From NCBI RefSeq assembly GCF_949987535.1, contig NC_080070.1, forward strand, positions 12,653,770-12,717,769: a DNA stretch of 64,000 bases. Reading direction: 5' to 3'. Positions 49,661-63,029 of the stretch are shown piece after piece. This stretch comes from Balaenoptera acutorostrata (Eukaryota; Chordata; Mammalia; Artiodactyla; Balaenopteridae). Under the pieces are notes generated by a model. That model was not told where the DNA came from. It ran no database searches and saw nothing but the letters and a program-made list of their open reading frames with translations. Within the stretch, counting starts at the first letter, position 1; every line of letters begins with the position of its first letter. The position numbers and the translations under genes are program-made.

Positions 49661-50293
49661 TGTAGCCATTAAAAGCATTGACTGTTATCCCTACTACTAT
49701 CATCTACTGAAAACTAATTTTGTCTCAGACACTACATTAAAATTCTTCACTGATAAAGGATTTCTTTTACTCAGCAGACTTATGTAAGTCTTTGTCTTTT
49801 TAGATTGACCTTCCAAAATATTTCTGCAGGAATTGTTTTCAATGAAATCTAATCTATAAAACTAAAACTACACTTAATATGCCTTCTTTAGCCTCCACGG
49901 ATATTAAACTTTCGTTCATTACCAAATATCCTACATCATCTCTATTGATTTTTTTTCTAAGCTGCATGATACTTTTGTAACAGGCATCTTACACAAATGC
50001 ATCAGGCTCTGCTTACCTGCTAGGAAGGAAAAGCTACAAACTCCAGGGAAATTCTGACACTAGCCATCAATTTCTTTCCCCTGAATTCCTGATGAAATCT
50101 CTTAACCAGAAGTGGTCAGAAGAAGTAAGTCTGACTTTGTGTTCTGATTCAAGTGCTATCTTCCTGTTATGCTGTTCTTTGCTTTTGAAATGATTGGTTT
50201 TAGCATTTAGGAGATGTTATCAGACTGCTAATAGCTCCCAGCTATCCCGAGGACATCTGTGCCTCCAGGTTGGCATCTTGCATGGCAGAGTCT

Positions 50294-51144
50294 TGTAACA
50301 GAGAAGAACAAACCTGACTCCATATTGGATCTATTCCTTTACCACTCATCTTTGTGCTCTGTTGCCTGTGCTTAGTCACGCTGACTCTGCACCTTTGTAA
50401 AGAATGTTGCCTATAACCTGAAATATACATGATAGCCCATTCTCAAGGCTCTGCCTCCCAGGCTTGACCTTTAAAAGTATAACAGTGTTCATTCACATAG
50501 AGATACAAAGTTGCAGAACAGAGAACAACATTTATCTTGTTGGAGGTTTACGGGAACACTGACCACACGGACTTGGACAACAGCAAGAGGAAAGGATTAT
50601 CGCATTCCCGCTGGGGCCGGGCCAGCGCCGAGAAGTCTGCAGCAACGAGCAATACCCGCTCCCCGTTTAGTATAAAAGAAGCCTGAGGGCTTCCCTGGTG
50701 GTGCCGTGGTTGGGGGTTCGCCTGCCAGTGCGGGGGACGCGGGTTCGGGCCCTGGTCTGGGGGGATCCTGCGTGCCGCGGAGCTGCTGCGCCCGTGAGCC
50801 ACAACTGCTGAGCCTGCGTGTCTGGAGCCTGTGCTCTGCAGGAGGGGCCGCGATAGTGAGAGGCCCGCGCACGGTGATGAAAAGTGGCCCCCGCTCGCCG
50901 CAACTAGAGAAAGCCCTCACACAGAAACGAAGACCCAACACAGCCAAAAATAAATAAATAAATTAATTAATTAAAAAAAAAAAAAAAGAAGAAGCCTGAG
51001 TTTTAACTTGGGTAAGATGGTTCTTCCCATCTTCTTGGTCCGCTGGCTTTCCAAATAAAGTCGCTATTCTTTGCCCCAACACTTTTTGTCTTGATTTATT
51101 GGCCTGTTGTGTGGTGAGCAGTGTGGGCTTGGACTCGGTGACAA
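50294..51144 (+). mobile_element. Solo ERV LTR, split by a CHR SINE
   Basis: Starts tgtaacagagaagaacaaac and ends near ggtgaca; TATAAAAG box at 50671 and AATAAAG at about 51055. No retroviral coding sequence is adjacent. The SINE lies directly 3' of the TATA region. Confidence 0.65.
50687..50986 (+). mobile_element. CHR-type SINE inserted in an ERV LTR
   Basis: Head at 50687, AAATAAAT tail. Target-site duplication agaagcctga on both sides (ending at 50686, and again at about 50989-50998). Confidence 0.9.
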
Positions 51145-51509
51145 TACGGGAAATGTGTATATAATTTTGTTAGTATTAAGGAATTAGAAATAATTTTGTT
51201 AGGTAAGGTAATATTATGCTAAGATAAGAAAATGTCATTATTTTAGAGCTTACTAAACTCTGCAGTAAAATATTACAATGTCTGGAAATTGCACCAAAAT
51301 ACATAAACTAAAAATGTCGGGAATAGAAGAAGGAAGGGTAGCAAAATGTTAATTACTGAATCTGGGTAATAGGACTCATTATTCTCTCTGCTTTTGTGAT
51401 AGAAATTTTCCTAATAAAAAACTTGAAAATATTATACCAAGAGAAACATGGGAAGTACAAACTATTTTTATGCAATGCTTTACCATAACATTAAAATAAG
51501 TACCATAGG

Positions 51510-51806
51510 GGCTTCCCTTCCCTGGTGGCTCAGTGGTTGAGAATCTGTCTGCTAATGCAGGGGACACGGGTTCGAGCCCTGGTCTTGGAGGATCCCACAT
51601 GCCGCGGAGCAACTAGGCCCGTGAGCCACAATTACTGAGCCTGCGCGTCTGGAGCCTGTGCCCCGCAACAAGAGAGGCCGCAACAGTGAGAGGCCCGCGC
51701 ACCGTGATGAAGAGTGGCCCCCGCTTGCCACAACTAGAGAAAGCCGTCGCACAGAAACGAAGACACAACACAGCCATACATACATACATACATACATACA
51801 TACATA
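51510..51806 (+). mobile_element. CHR-type SINE with (CATA)8 tail
   Basis: Head slightly rearranged (ggcttcccttccctggtggc). The tail has become a perfect (CATA)8 microsatellite at 51775-51806. Confidence 0.88.
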
Positions 51807-51829
51807 AAAAGAATGTAAGCAGACAAGAA

Positions 51830-53729
51830 TAGCATTTAAAAAAAAAAAGAGTTAAGTTCCTTGAAGTTTGGGATCATTCATGCTCCTTTCAGGCACAGTT
51901 TCTGCCCGAGCCCCTCAGTACTATATATTTCTCTATTTAAACATTAAATTAAAATATGCCTAATGTTTGTCAAGATGAAGAAACAAACTTGTCACTTCTG
52001 TCATACTCTATGAGCAATTTAAGATTATTTATGTTTAAAATTTTAAACAGTGAGACAATATTTACTGTGAAGTGTAAGATTTTTGTTTGATAAATACAAG
52101 TTTGGGTTCATACATGAGCTATTTCACTGAATCTGAGTAAGATTTTTAACATTGAAATGCATGAATACATTCTTATTTTGTAATTGTTGATTTTTTTAAA
52201 TCTAAAGAATATGCTGATTTTTAGTGATTATTACATGACTGTTAATGAAAATAACATTGTCGTATAGGGGAGGGGGGAGGGTGGTGTTAAATATTATTTG
52301 CTCTGGCAGACAAATAGACTAGATAACGCCATGGCAGGAGGGAAAGGATTCTGGGCCTTTCTCTTACTTGTTATGAAGGAGAGAAATTCCAAACTGAAAG
52401 ATACTCAGGAAAAGATTACCTTCACAGCGTCCCTTTGTCACAAGCTCTTTCCTGTCTTCACAGCAGCAGTTTGGTGGCAGAGGGTCAACATGCCTGCTCT
52501 AAGCCCAGTGACCCCAGCAGCTCATGTGAAGGGCCTCTCCCCAGGAAAACTCCCCTCCTACCCCTGGCCACCATGCCTCCTCTCTGGGGCTGGAGGTGAC
52601 TGTGGATTCGAAGACTAGAAAATTCTGTGCCTGAACCTGGGATGGTGAGGCTTTTACTGAAATCGGTAAGTCTAGAGAAGAAATGGGCAGCATCTATGCT
52701 TAATAATAACATCATCCAAGTGAAAAGCTTATCTCTTAGAGACTTTACTCGTCAGCCTTGTTATCTAAGCTGCTTATAAAAAGCACTCTTGGCTGGAAAG
52801 AGAGATAAGGAGGACATATTCTGATTAGAATTCTGGAAGGCATCATAGAGTCCTTGCATTGATATTTATTGAACTCTGGCTATATGCCAGGCACTGGGAG
52901 TACAGCTATGGACCACAGAGACACAGAGATCCACGCCTCAGAGCTTCCATTCAATTCATCAACCCTTATATCACACACAATGGGAGATTTACATCAAGCA
53001 AGGACTTACTTCACTAAGACTATTGCAAAACTACAATGCATAAAAGGCATGTTGTGTTCAGGAAATGACCAGGGACCTCCTGGGGAACCTGGGAAGCGGT
53101 CATGAGATCCAGAGAAGAGCGTGAGTTTGCAGGTTGACCTAGTGGAGGAAACGTGATGGGCAACTGGAGGTTATCTCGGTAGACAGGTGATGAAATGCAG
53201 TTATCAAATAACTCCGTATAAGGTGTTGAGTCCTGAAGAAGTGAAATCCAAGGGCCAAGACCTGAAGTTGGAAAGGCAGTTTATTTAGAAATGGAGTAGA
53301 ACAGGACACTCAAATGCTGTTTTGGAAGAGGGTGGGGGGAGGGGAACAGGGAAATGCGATGGGCTGGACAGCCCAGGGGGCCCTGGGGAGAGTCCTTGAA
53401 GACCAAGTGTGTCAGCTAGAAAGATGTGCTCTGCAGCAGGTGGTGTGAGGGGAGCTGGACTGATGTCAGGTGACTTCTGTAAAGGGCCTGGGTGGAGGGA
53501 GCCTATTGAAACAGCAGAAGAGAAGAAAGGAAAAGAGGATGGTGACAGCTCACCCACAGGTGCTGTCCTTTGTGTGACTTGGGGATGGACTCCTACTGAC
53601 TGGGGCCCTGGAGCTCTAGATGTCTCCCCGGTGGGGGTGGAGAAAGGCTTCTGCGAGCTTCTGCAGGCGGTAGCTTCCCCTGGTAGGGGCAGGGCCCAGG
53701 AAGGCCGAGCCACCTTCCTGCTGTGACAA
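51830..53729. other. Intergenic; L2 fragment at about 52845-52960, no gene seen
   Basis: tatttattgaactctggctat and gccaggcactgggagtacag identify an L2 piece. Several 70-140-codon openings on both strands resemble nothing I know. Confidence 0.45.
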
Positions 53730-53768
53730 CCTTTCTGTGCAGAGAGGAAGTGGCTGTGCAGGGTTGTG

Positions 53769-54229
53769 GGTTAACCGCTGGCAGAAGTGTCTGAGAAGGG
53801 CTGGACGTCTTCAGGTTGGGAGAAATGCTCAGCCTTATTTTAAAAGACACATATCTCTTAGAGACTCCCATTGTTGGTACTCCTTGCACCAAGTGAGCAA
53901 TAGATTAGTTGTAGCCCCATTCCTGGCTCTTGTCTGGATCATTACATATAGGTCACAGTACATATTTTGGTCACACCACTGTCACCTTCTTTCCTGACCC
54001 TGAAACCTGATAAGCTGGGATTTTCCTGGCATCAGCACCCATGGACATTGTGGATAAAGAAAGATGGTACCTGGAGAGAGAGCTCAGGAGAGAGCTGATG
54101 TACAACCACCAGAGACAGGCTTAATGTAAGGGTCTGGCAAACCAAGCTCAAGGACATTCTACCTGTGCCCGTGAACCACCTATTCCAAGGAGACAAAGAG
54201 CTACGCTGCAGAGAAGGCCCAGTGCTCAT
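53769..54229 (-). pseudogene. Decayed TRBV relic (TRBV6/27/28-like)
   Basis: Leader-like exon starts at 54229 (MSTGPSL, frame then lost) and V-like sequence runs to 53769. Recognisable landmarks in several frames: aaaatatgtactgtgaccta (for CAQDMNHDYM), cagacaagagccaggaatgg (RQDPGMG), gagtctctaagagatatgtg (GDVPEGY) and cttctgccagcgg (CASS with a 2-base loss at the Cys codon). Stops and indels throughout. The recombination signal is still readable: CACAACC (53768-53762), exactly 23-bp spacer, ACAGAAAGG (53738-53730). Position between TRBV27 and TRBV29 is that of human TRBV28. Confidence 0.8.
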
Positions 54230-54259
54230 GGAAGGTGAGTTCATGGTGGGGTGTCTGTG

Positions 54260-55825
54260 TTAGCTCTGGCATTAGTGAAAAAAGACCTGGGTACTAGGGA
54301 GTCAGTCTGTGATATCTTGTCTGCCAGTTGCCCCTTCTGAAGACCAGAAGGCACGCCCATTTTCTCCATCGCACCGAATGGGATTTTCAGGTACAACTGG
54401 TCAACTCGGAAGGAACAGCAGCTGGTGGCCTCTGTCTGTGCAGGTTTATAGTGATGTATTCTTATCTTTTGTCTTTTCTTAAATTTCTTAAATCTCTACA
54501 CACATTATTATCTCAGCATCACAAATTTTCATTAATGTATGGTGGTTGAATTTTCTGATTATTTCCATAGTCTGGATCCTTAGGATGATTCTTCATCATC
54601 CCTACTGTCTTCCTAAACTCCTCCTCAAAATTGCTTTTACCAATTTACCCAAATCTGCAAGTTTACTTTCATCCCACTGACTCTCCTGTTACAAAGATTT
54701 CCATCTTCAATGACTTCCCCTTAGTGAGGGGCTTGCCAAAGTTCCCCTCGCCCTGAGCCCACACTGGGGGTACCTGTCCCTCTGTAGTTCGATAATTAGG
54801 TCAATTGTTATTGGGGACTACGATGTAGAAGAAGGGAAATGACTGTAAAGTCCACACCCCTTTTCTCTTTCTTTCTTCAGATCCACACCACCATTCTGGC
54901 CATCCATTTTGCTGTGCACGATTTGTGCTCTTTTTTTACCATCCTTTTATTTAGTCCAAACACTGAGATGCCTTTGTTCTCCTAGCTTAACCCAGGTCTA
55001 TAATACGCTCTCTGTTTAATACTTTCATCTTTTATTCTTATCAATTTCCTTTCACTTTTTCTACATGTTTCTAAGAACATATCTCATGTCTATTTCTTGC
55101 ACTTGAGGAACGTGTTGGTAATCCCAGACAAAGAAACTGGGAGGAAACTGTGGCTTCTCCATCTGAGAGTAGAGAGACCTGGATTCTGGATGTCTAGGGA
55201 AAACCTAACATTTCATATGTGTGTGTGTGTCCATGTAACTGTGTGTCATTCTATGTATGTGTATATTCCTCTTTTTAATTTATTTTTTAATTTTTGCATG
55301 TAATTTGGGTATATTTAGTTTTAATCATTTTGGTTTTTTCTCAAATATGAAGTACATCAAAACTCAGTTATATGCAGGAACCAGTTTTTAAGGATTGCTG
55401 TGAAACTGTGCTCCCTGACTATTCTTCAAAACTCCTTGGTTAGTCACATGAAAAACTGGATGAATTGGTTTTCATCAAGACTGGCAGGGGGATTAAATTT
55501 GTAGAATGTGGTGAATTGAGTGTGAAGTACCAATGGAGATTTCAAGTGACATTAACATGTAGAAAGCTGCATAAATTGAGCTGAAGCTCAGATTAGATAT
55601 CTGACTAGAATACTGAATTTGATGTTATTAGAATAGAGAGTTTCATTAAAGTGATGAACTTGAATGATGCTGCTCAGGGAAAGCGTATAAAGTAATAAGA
55701 AGAGGGAAAATGATGGAATACTGGAGAAAACCATTTTTAATGGAAGAATATAGAAATGGTTGTCTACCAAGGACATTGACAATGAGTGAACCAAAAATTA
55801 AGATTGAAACAAATCATGAATAGTG
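54260..55825. other. Intergenic, nothing recognised
   Basis: AT-rich sequence without clear repeat signatures or coding exons that I can identify. Confidence 0.35.
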
Positions 55826-55828
55826 TTC

Positions 55829-56178
55829 TTAGTCTGTTTGGCTGCTATAGCAAAATACTACAGATTGGGTAGCTTATAAACAACAGGAACTATTTCCCAC
55901 AGTTCTGGAGGTTGGAAGTCTGAGATCAGGGTGCCTGCATTATTGTTGGGGGCTCTTTTCTGGTTGTGGACTTTTTGTTGTAACCTCACTTGGTGGAAGG
56001 GGCTACGGAGCTCACTGGGGTCTCTTTTATAAGGGCACTAATTCCATTAATGAGAGCTCCACCCTTATAACCTAATCATCTCCCAAAGGCCCAACCTCCT
56101 AATATCATCACATCTGCAATTAGAATTTCAACATAAATTTGTTGGCGGGAGGGCATAAATATCCAGGCCATAGCATGT
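55829..56178 (-). mobile_element. MaLR-type LTR (MST/MLT1)
   Basis: Reverse-orientation LTR with tagtctgtttggctgctata, cccacagttctggaggttgg and ggtctcttttataagggcac, ending near ccaggccatagca. Confidence 0.75.
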
Positions 56179-56179
56179 T

Positions 56180-57529
56180 TTAACTCTAAAAATTCACCAA
56201 ATTTTGTAGATATTTCTTTAGCATGTGTGAAATTGATTGAGGTAGAAGTTAGGCACTGGAAAAACATTCCATAAAGAAGACCGAGACTGGATTCCTCTTA
56301 TAGAGAACAACTTAAAACCAGAACTCTCCTGGTCCTAGGAAACAAAGAGCAGAGTAACCTGGTGCCTAGGGCAGGTCTACGTCAAGAATAAGCGTATCCC
56401 AGCTCTAAGCTCTGAAATAACGGAGGGAACTAGGTTTGTGGATTCTTCATAAGTATGAAGGAATCTGTCGACATCATTGTCTCAGAGGTTCTCATGGGAT
56501 GGGAGTCACCTGTGATGACTTCCAGGAACTAAGAATAAGTTATTGGATGTAGACTCTATTTCACAGGGAACAGTCTTGGTCTTATAACCTCCACTGACAT
56601 ATTTGATTTAATTAGTATAATTCTATTTATATTGAGAATATGATAAAAGGTATAATGGAAACCCAGCTTGGACCTAAGGAGCAGCAAATTTTGTAGTTCA
56701 GAAATGTCTGGGTAAGTATTTCAAAAAGGAGAGGATGGTCCCCTGGAAGTCTCTGTGTATGACAGCATGCGATGATCCCAGGAGAGAGCTCACCTTGAAG
56801 TAAGGTGGGGATGGGGGCGTGGCAGGGTAGACTGACCCAGTAATACAACCGTAGTTCTTGGAAAGATGAGCAGATTCTAAGCTCAGCTGGGTTTTTATTG
56901 CCAGAATTTGTGTCTCGGATGAAGTCCTCCGCATCTCCTTGTTCCAGGTTATAATTACTATTTTAGTGGTTGGTAAGGAATGTATGTAATTGAATGAACC
57001 TTTACACTAAAATCTCAGTAAGACATTGGGGATCAAGACACAGACCTGCAGTCTTGCCCCTCCAACACCGGCAAGGAAAAGGTTGAGCCAAAGTCTTCCT
57101 CTTGTACTTCATCGATAGAGGTGCCACTCCGCAGGGAACTATGCCTGGGAGTAATGATGGAACTCACTGGGAGCAATAATAGGGTCTGCTGCATTGCATT
57201 GCTTGGCAGTTGGAATGGTACAGAGCAGAAGCATCTGCCATGGCTGGCAGGTATTTTAGGGACCAACAGAAAAAGAAAAGAATCCCATGGATACAGTGGT
57301 ACCTGAGAGAGGCAACATCCTTGTCAGGATGACATATAGCACAGAGTAAACAGGGGCTGGAGTAGAGGAAGAATAAAACTCTACTAGAGTACAAGATTTA
57401 TCTTGTTTACATACCCATGTGAAAACCCCTGGCATCCCCCCAGAGTATGTGTGGGAGAGGACTTTGCAGGGGGCTTAGATCCTAGACTAGTAGGAGGGGT
57501 ATTGGGAAGATGATCTAAGAGAAGACTGA
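56180..57529. other. Intergenic, nothing recognised
   Basis: No exon, recombination signal or firm repeat assignment. Confidence 0.35.
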
Positions 57530-58470
57530 TTCCTTCATTCATTTAACACGACTCTCTTCAAGCACTCTGGTAAATATGGAGATTAAAAAAAGTAACCAGT
57601 ATAGGCACGGTCCCTGCTCTCATTAATTTCAACATTTATTCACATAAATTTTAAATAGCAAACAATCAAGTGTCCTTGAGGACAGAAGCTCAGGCTGTCT
57701 TAAGAGCACATAGCAGAGGAACTAACTTAGTCAGGGGTTCGAGGAAATCTTCCTGGAGGAAATGACTTCTGAATTGGTATGCGGGGAAATCGTCAGTTAG
57801 GGATCCGGCTAGAGAGGGAGAGGAAGAGTGCTCTAGGGAGAGTAAACATCATTGGTGAAGACCCAGGAGTGCGTCAGCGTAGGATGTATTTGGGGACCTG
57901 AGGGAGGTGGACTCTGTCTGCTAGAATGGAAAGCAGTTGTGGTAACTGAAGGAAAGAAGACATTCCCGTTAGGAAGGTAGACAGGTGCAAAGACTGCGTC
58001 TTGGAGGGTGTTGAGAGGCTTGTGAAGTACCACAAACTCGAGACTTTAGCTAAGTTAATGAGAAACCCTGATGGGTTTTAAGCTCCAGAGTGGTTTGTGG
58101 GTGGGGGCAGGTAGCAAATTGGAAGGTGGTTAAGGAATCCAGGTGAGAGACAACATTTTCTGGATCACAGTGTTGTCCGTGAGGTTAGAACAATTAGTAA
58201 AATTTGCAAGGAATTTAATACTGAGAAGTCTGCAGGGGATGGATGGATTGGGTGTGGAAGGAGAGAATCTGAGAAATGGTGAGGACGACTCCTACATCTT
58301 TGGCTTGGGCATTTGGGTGGATGGCAGACCATTTGCAGAGATGAGAAAAATGGGAGATAACAGATTTAGTAAACAAGTCAGATGTGCTACTCCTCCAGGT
58401 GACAAAACCTCCAGGAATAGGACCTGGAAGGTGGGATGAAATTTTGTTGAGTGATTGGATTGAAAATGAA
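57530..58470 (+). mobile_element. L2 fragment
   Basis: Begins tccttcattcatttaacacg, continues with ggtccctgctctcattaatt and a long L2 3'-type stretch (aatcttcctggaggaaatga). Confidence 0.6.
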
Positions 58471-58823
58471 ATCTTCAGTTTGGGCAACGATGACGCTCAG
58501 TAAGGAGAAAGGATTGCAGTGCGTGTAAAATTCCTTTTCTAGGAAAGGAATTCTTTACCCATGGTGCTAGACTTAACACAGGTAGCTTGTCCTGCCTGCA
58601 CTGTGAAAAGCTCATTGTTACCGGAAGTAAGAGGAGGACACATTGCAGAGGGGCTGCCTTGCTCAGAGCCCACAGAGTTGGAGAGTCAGGGAAGGACTCC
58701 TGTGGGCACTGATGGCGGGGGAAGTTTGTCCTCTCGGTTGGGTGGGGCCTCCGGAGGGTGGGGCCTCCCTGCTCTCGTGGTTGCCCTTTTTGTGCAGAGA
58801 GCGGCTGACTGTGCCGTGCTGTG

Positions 58824-59293
58824 GATAAACTGCTGGCACAGAGGTACAAAGAGGTCTGGTTGGTGCTGGCCGATGCCAGGGTCAGGGGGAAATCTGGCTT
58901 CTTTTTTCGAGAGACAATGTAGCCATCAGGGACATCTCCCTTTTCAACCAACTCAAGATTGCTTGAAAAGTAGATCAGCTTTAGACCCAGCCCTGGGTCT
59001 TGTCGATACCAGTACATAGCATCGTGGTTCATATTCTGAGAACAAGTCAAGGTCACCCTCTTCCTCGTCTCTGTGATCTGGTGTCTCGGGCTCTGGGTCA
59101 CATCGGCTTCCAGGGGGTCTGTAGGGGAAGGAGACAGAACTAGAGACAGCTGAGTAGTCGACTTGCGCTGCAGCTTCTAGGAAAGGGCTTGAGGTAAGAC
59201 CTGAAAGCTATGGCCAAGGCATGCGCATGAGTTCTAGGACTCACCTGCTCCCAGGAGACAAAGCAGGACACAGCCCAGGAGCCGGGGACCCAT
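58824..59293 (-). CDS. TRBV27: T cell receptor beta variable gene, TRBV27-like, functional
   Basis: Leader exon 59293-59245 (49 nt, [16 protein letters not shown]) and V exon 59118-58824 (295 nt), with GTGAG donor and CAG acceptor. The mature V region reads [13 protein letters not shown]..., with first Cys in [11 protein letters not shown], Trp in [24 protein letters not shown], an NQT glycosylation site and LYLCASSL at the end. No stop or frameshift. Recombination signal: CACAGCA (58823-58817), 23-bp spacer, ACAAAAAGG (58793-58785). Leader and framework are closest to human TRBV27 among those I recall; TRBV28 is the next candidate. It encodes the V part of TCR beta and joins to D segments 30 kb or more downstream. 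Confidence 0.92.
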
Positions 59294-59337
59294 GGCAGCA
59301 TCACTCTGCCAGCCCTGGGGGCCCTAGCTGGTTTCTG

Positions 59338-59347
59338 TGATGTCTCT
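59338..59347 (-). promoter_or_regulatory. TRBV promoter decamer
   Basis: AGAGACATCA on the minus strand, 45 bases upstream of the TRBV27-like start codon. It matches the conserved TRBV decamer AGTGAYRTCA (CRE-like) at nine of ten positions. Confidence 0.5.
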
Positions 59348-59349
59348 CT

Positions 59350-61915
59350 CTCTGCAGCTACTCGATCCTCATTTTCAGGGGAGAAGCCACTCCCATTTCC
59401 TTAGAGGGCTGAAGGGATAACACAGGTGATCAGTCGTGGCCAATGGGGGCTGGCAAGGCTTGTGATCACCGTCATTTTCCTTGTCCTCCTTTGAGGCTGC
59501 TGGTTTCTATGCATTTGACAATGTCTTCTTATTAGCACACTCTTGTCAAAGTTGAAAAATAGTTCTGTATTTTGGATCTTTATGATGAAAATTGGTATAA
59601 CATTTGATTATCACTTAGAAATGTGAGAACATGAAACTCATGCTATCATCAAAACAACACTTTTTTTTTTTACTTTAGAAGTCCTCATTTCTACTCTGTA
59701 GAAAAAAAAAATCCAAGTATATTCATATCTTTGTCTATCCACAGATATATTTTTTAGCCACTACCTTTTAAAAGAGTCTCATGTGTAAAAACTTAGCCAA
59801 ATCCACATCATGGGTTATTTTATTAGTCTGTATCCAGTTCATGACCCTAGACTCAGGGCTCTTCTCCTTAGCAGATTAAATTTAGTAACGGGTGTGAGTA
59901 GCTGCTTTCCTCAAGGATGGTGTTGGATGTATCCTTCTTCCTTCTCTCTCCGCTTAAAGGGGTTGTGAAAGGCAGAGGAGAGATCTGCCTTCTTCAATAA
60001 CCTCTTATTTTTATCAGCCAACTCAGTTTCTTTGCTGATTGTGGGGTGTGCTTTGCTGTCTTGTGGTCTCCAGCTGGGGCTCCACACGGAAGGGTTCTGT
60101 CGCTGGATATTTCACTGCAGCCGGGCTGTCTTTTCTGCTCTGGATCTAAGTCACAGGGAGCTCTGCCTATAGCTGGGGTGTTGCAGCATCTTCTTACTCC
60201 TCCAGCCACTCACATATTGCTTCTTTTCTGGGTCATGATGTCTTCCCTGCATTGAGGTGACTTTCCAGGGGTTGCTGAGAGTATTTCCCCCCTTGAACTT
60301 TTCTTGAGCTTTGTTGGAACCAAAGTATTCTTGGGGGTGTGGGGAGGAGGAGAGGGAAGGACACTGCCCCATCCTCCTAATTGCTTCAGTCACAGCTAGA
60401 GCTTCGCAAAGCCCTTCTGTATTTTGCCGGATCATTATCATCTCCAGGCAAGAAGTGGGTCCTCATCCCAGTTCCTGGGCTGCCCTCAAACCTCAGAGAT
60501 GGCTTTCTGCCCCCAACCCCTTTCATGATGGAGGTTCAGGTCCAACACTCCCTATTCCATACAAATAAGGGAGATGCAGTTTGCTATCATGACATGAACT
60601 CTGCTCTAGGGAGGAGTGTTCTTTCTTTTTATATTTCTGTGCCATTCCCTTTTGGAAAAGACTGTGGGAAGCAAATTTTGCTCTACTTCAGTCCTAGGCA
60701 AGTCCTCCATAGCCTAGCTACGGGTACAAGTGTTCCAGAAAAAAATAAAGCAGGTTTAATTCTCAAGAACCTGCCTTAAGTAAATAACTTCGTATTATTC
60801 AGTTAACGTGTCATCCCAAATCGCATCTTTCGAAATCTTTCACAGTTTACCCCCATCCACAAAGCTAAACTCACTATTTATACTCCTGTCCATTGGATTT
60901 TCCAAGGTTCCATGGTACTTCCAATGTCATCGAGGTGGACAATTACAACTCAAAGATTTATAGTTTATCCCAAGTACTTTCCATATTAGATTAACCAAAG
61001 ATTTAGGAGGCAGCTGCTTCTATATTCCTAACCCCCCATGAGCTAATTCACTCTCCTCAGACCCATGCTTCTCCCCGCATCCCCATCCTGTTGGCTGTGA
61101 GGCTGCTCTGGTCTCTTCTTTCTTTCTCAACATCAACCAAGACACTAAAGTGATGTTGTTGACCTGAGTCCCTGATATCCTTGTACCAGGAGCCACTTCC
61201 TGTACCTCCCCCACCCTTCCTTCCTGGAACCTTCCCTCTCATCTCGCCTTCCCAAGGCCACCACACGCAACAGTCTGGGGAACTTCACTTCCCCAGTGTG
61301 GACCAGGCTCCTGTGTCCCTAACAAAAGCACTGGGAAGAAAACAGAATCCTCTAGATGTCCAGGAGCTCTGAAATGTCTCCTCCATCTTTTGCACTTTAA
61401 TGTAATGCCTTTCACTCTACACTGTCCATCCCTTTATGTCTTCCCCTGTGCCTGATTGCTCCCAGCCTCTCCTCTGAGGAGAGTGACTCAGTGAGTCTGC
61501 TGCATCTCTTATCATCCTTCCTGGTGACAGTCTCTTGACAATAATAATTATGCCTGCCTCTACCCAATTAAGGAAACATTTCTTTAAAATCCCTGCAAGT
61601 AGAATACACTGGTCCCTTTAAATATATAACAATATTTTCTCTATGGGTGATCCTGAGCAAGGATAACAGACTACAGAATTTCACCACCCTTCAAATCCTA
61701 TTTTACTTCTGCTCAGGCCATTTTTGGTTCTGAGGAAGTCATTTTACCCTGTATATTTTTCTATACTATATGATTAACTTTTCAAAAACCTTGAGAGAAA
61801 TAGCTGTATATTGAGTTTTCTTTTAATTGGTGATACAGTATTCAATTTTATCAAACCTCTTATCAGTGTCTGAAATGCATTTATATTAAGGAATATGTTA
61901 GTGCCCTCTAGTGGA
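59350..61915. other. Intergenic 5' of TRBV27, no gene seen
   Basis: I found no V exon or V-type recombination signal. The stretch around 59990-60760 has openings on both strands but no recognisable product. Confidence 0.35.
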
Positions 61916-61917
61916 AT

Positions 61918-62380
61918 AATACTGCAATAGTCAGAGTAATGGCTCTTTAAAGATGTTCAAGTCCTAATCCCTTCATTCTGTGAATGTTTAGATAGCAAAA
62001 GGGAGTTAAGGTTGTGCATGCATTTAAGGTTGCTTATCAGGTGGCCTTGAGCAGTAACTTAGATTATCCAGGTGGGCTCAATCAAATCACATGGGTCCTT
62101 AATAGCAGAGAACATTTCCCAGCTGTGTTTATAGGGAGACGAGTATGGAAGAGTCAGAGAGGCCGAATGCTGCTGACTCTGAAGCTAGAGGAAGGGAGCC
62201 TTAATGTAAGGAGAGCCTTCAGAAAGGAACAGAGACTCGCCAATGTACTGATTTTAGCCAGGTGAGACCTGCATTGGACTTCTGACCTCCAGAATTATAA
62301 GGTAATAAATTTGTGTTGCTTTAAGCCATTAAGTGTGTGGTAACTTGTTATAGAAGCAACAGAAAACAATCACCAACACT
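61918..62380 (+). mobile_element. MLT1-type MaLR LTR
   Basis: Direct orientation: gtcctaatcccttcattctg, gattatccaggtgggctcaa, cttctgacctccagaattat and gctttaagccattaagtgtg in LTR order. Confidence 0.75.
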
Positions 62381-62745
62381 AAAAATTTGTGGCACAATGT
62401 GGTAAAAAAAACATTTAAGATGGGAAAAGCAAGGAAACCATAAACAAAACAAAAAGACAACTTATGGACTGGGAGAAAATATTTGCAAGTTATGCAACTG
62501 ACAAGGGATTAGTTTCCAAAATATACAAACAGCACATACAACTGGGCATCAAAAAAAAAAACAACTCAATCAAAAAATGGGCAGAAGACCTAAATAGACA
62601 TTTCTCCAAAGAAGATATACAGATTGCCAACAAACACATGAAAGGATGCTCAACATCACTAATCATTAGAGAAATGCAAATCAAAACTACAATGAGATAT
62701 CACCTCACACCAGTCAGAATGACCATCATCAAAACTCTACAAATT

Positions 62746-63027
62746 GGGCTTCCCTGGTGGCGCAGTGGTTAAGAATCTGCCTGCCAATGCAGGGGAAACG
62801 GGTTCGAGCCCTGGTCTGGGAAGATCCCACATGCCACGGAGCAACTGGGCCCGTGAGCCACAACTACTGAGCCTGCGCGTCTGGAGCCTATGCTCCGCAA
62901 CAAGAGAGGCCGCGATAGTGAGAGGCCCGCGCACCGCGATGAAGAGTGGCCCCCGCTCGCCACAACTAGAGAAAGCCCTCGCACAGAAACGAAGACCCAA
63001 CACAGCCAAAAATAAATAAATAAAAAA
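62746..63027 (+). mobile_element. CHR-type SINE, first of a tandem pair in L1
   Basis: Full-length copy, low divergence. The pair shares one outer target-site duplication, aaaactctacaaat, at 62731-62744 and 63389-63402. Confidence 0.92.
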
Positions 63028-63029
63028 TT

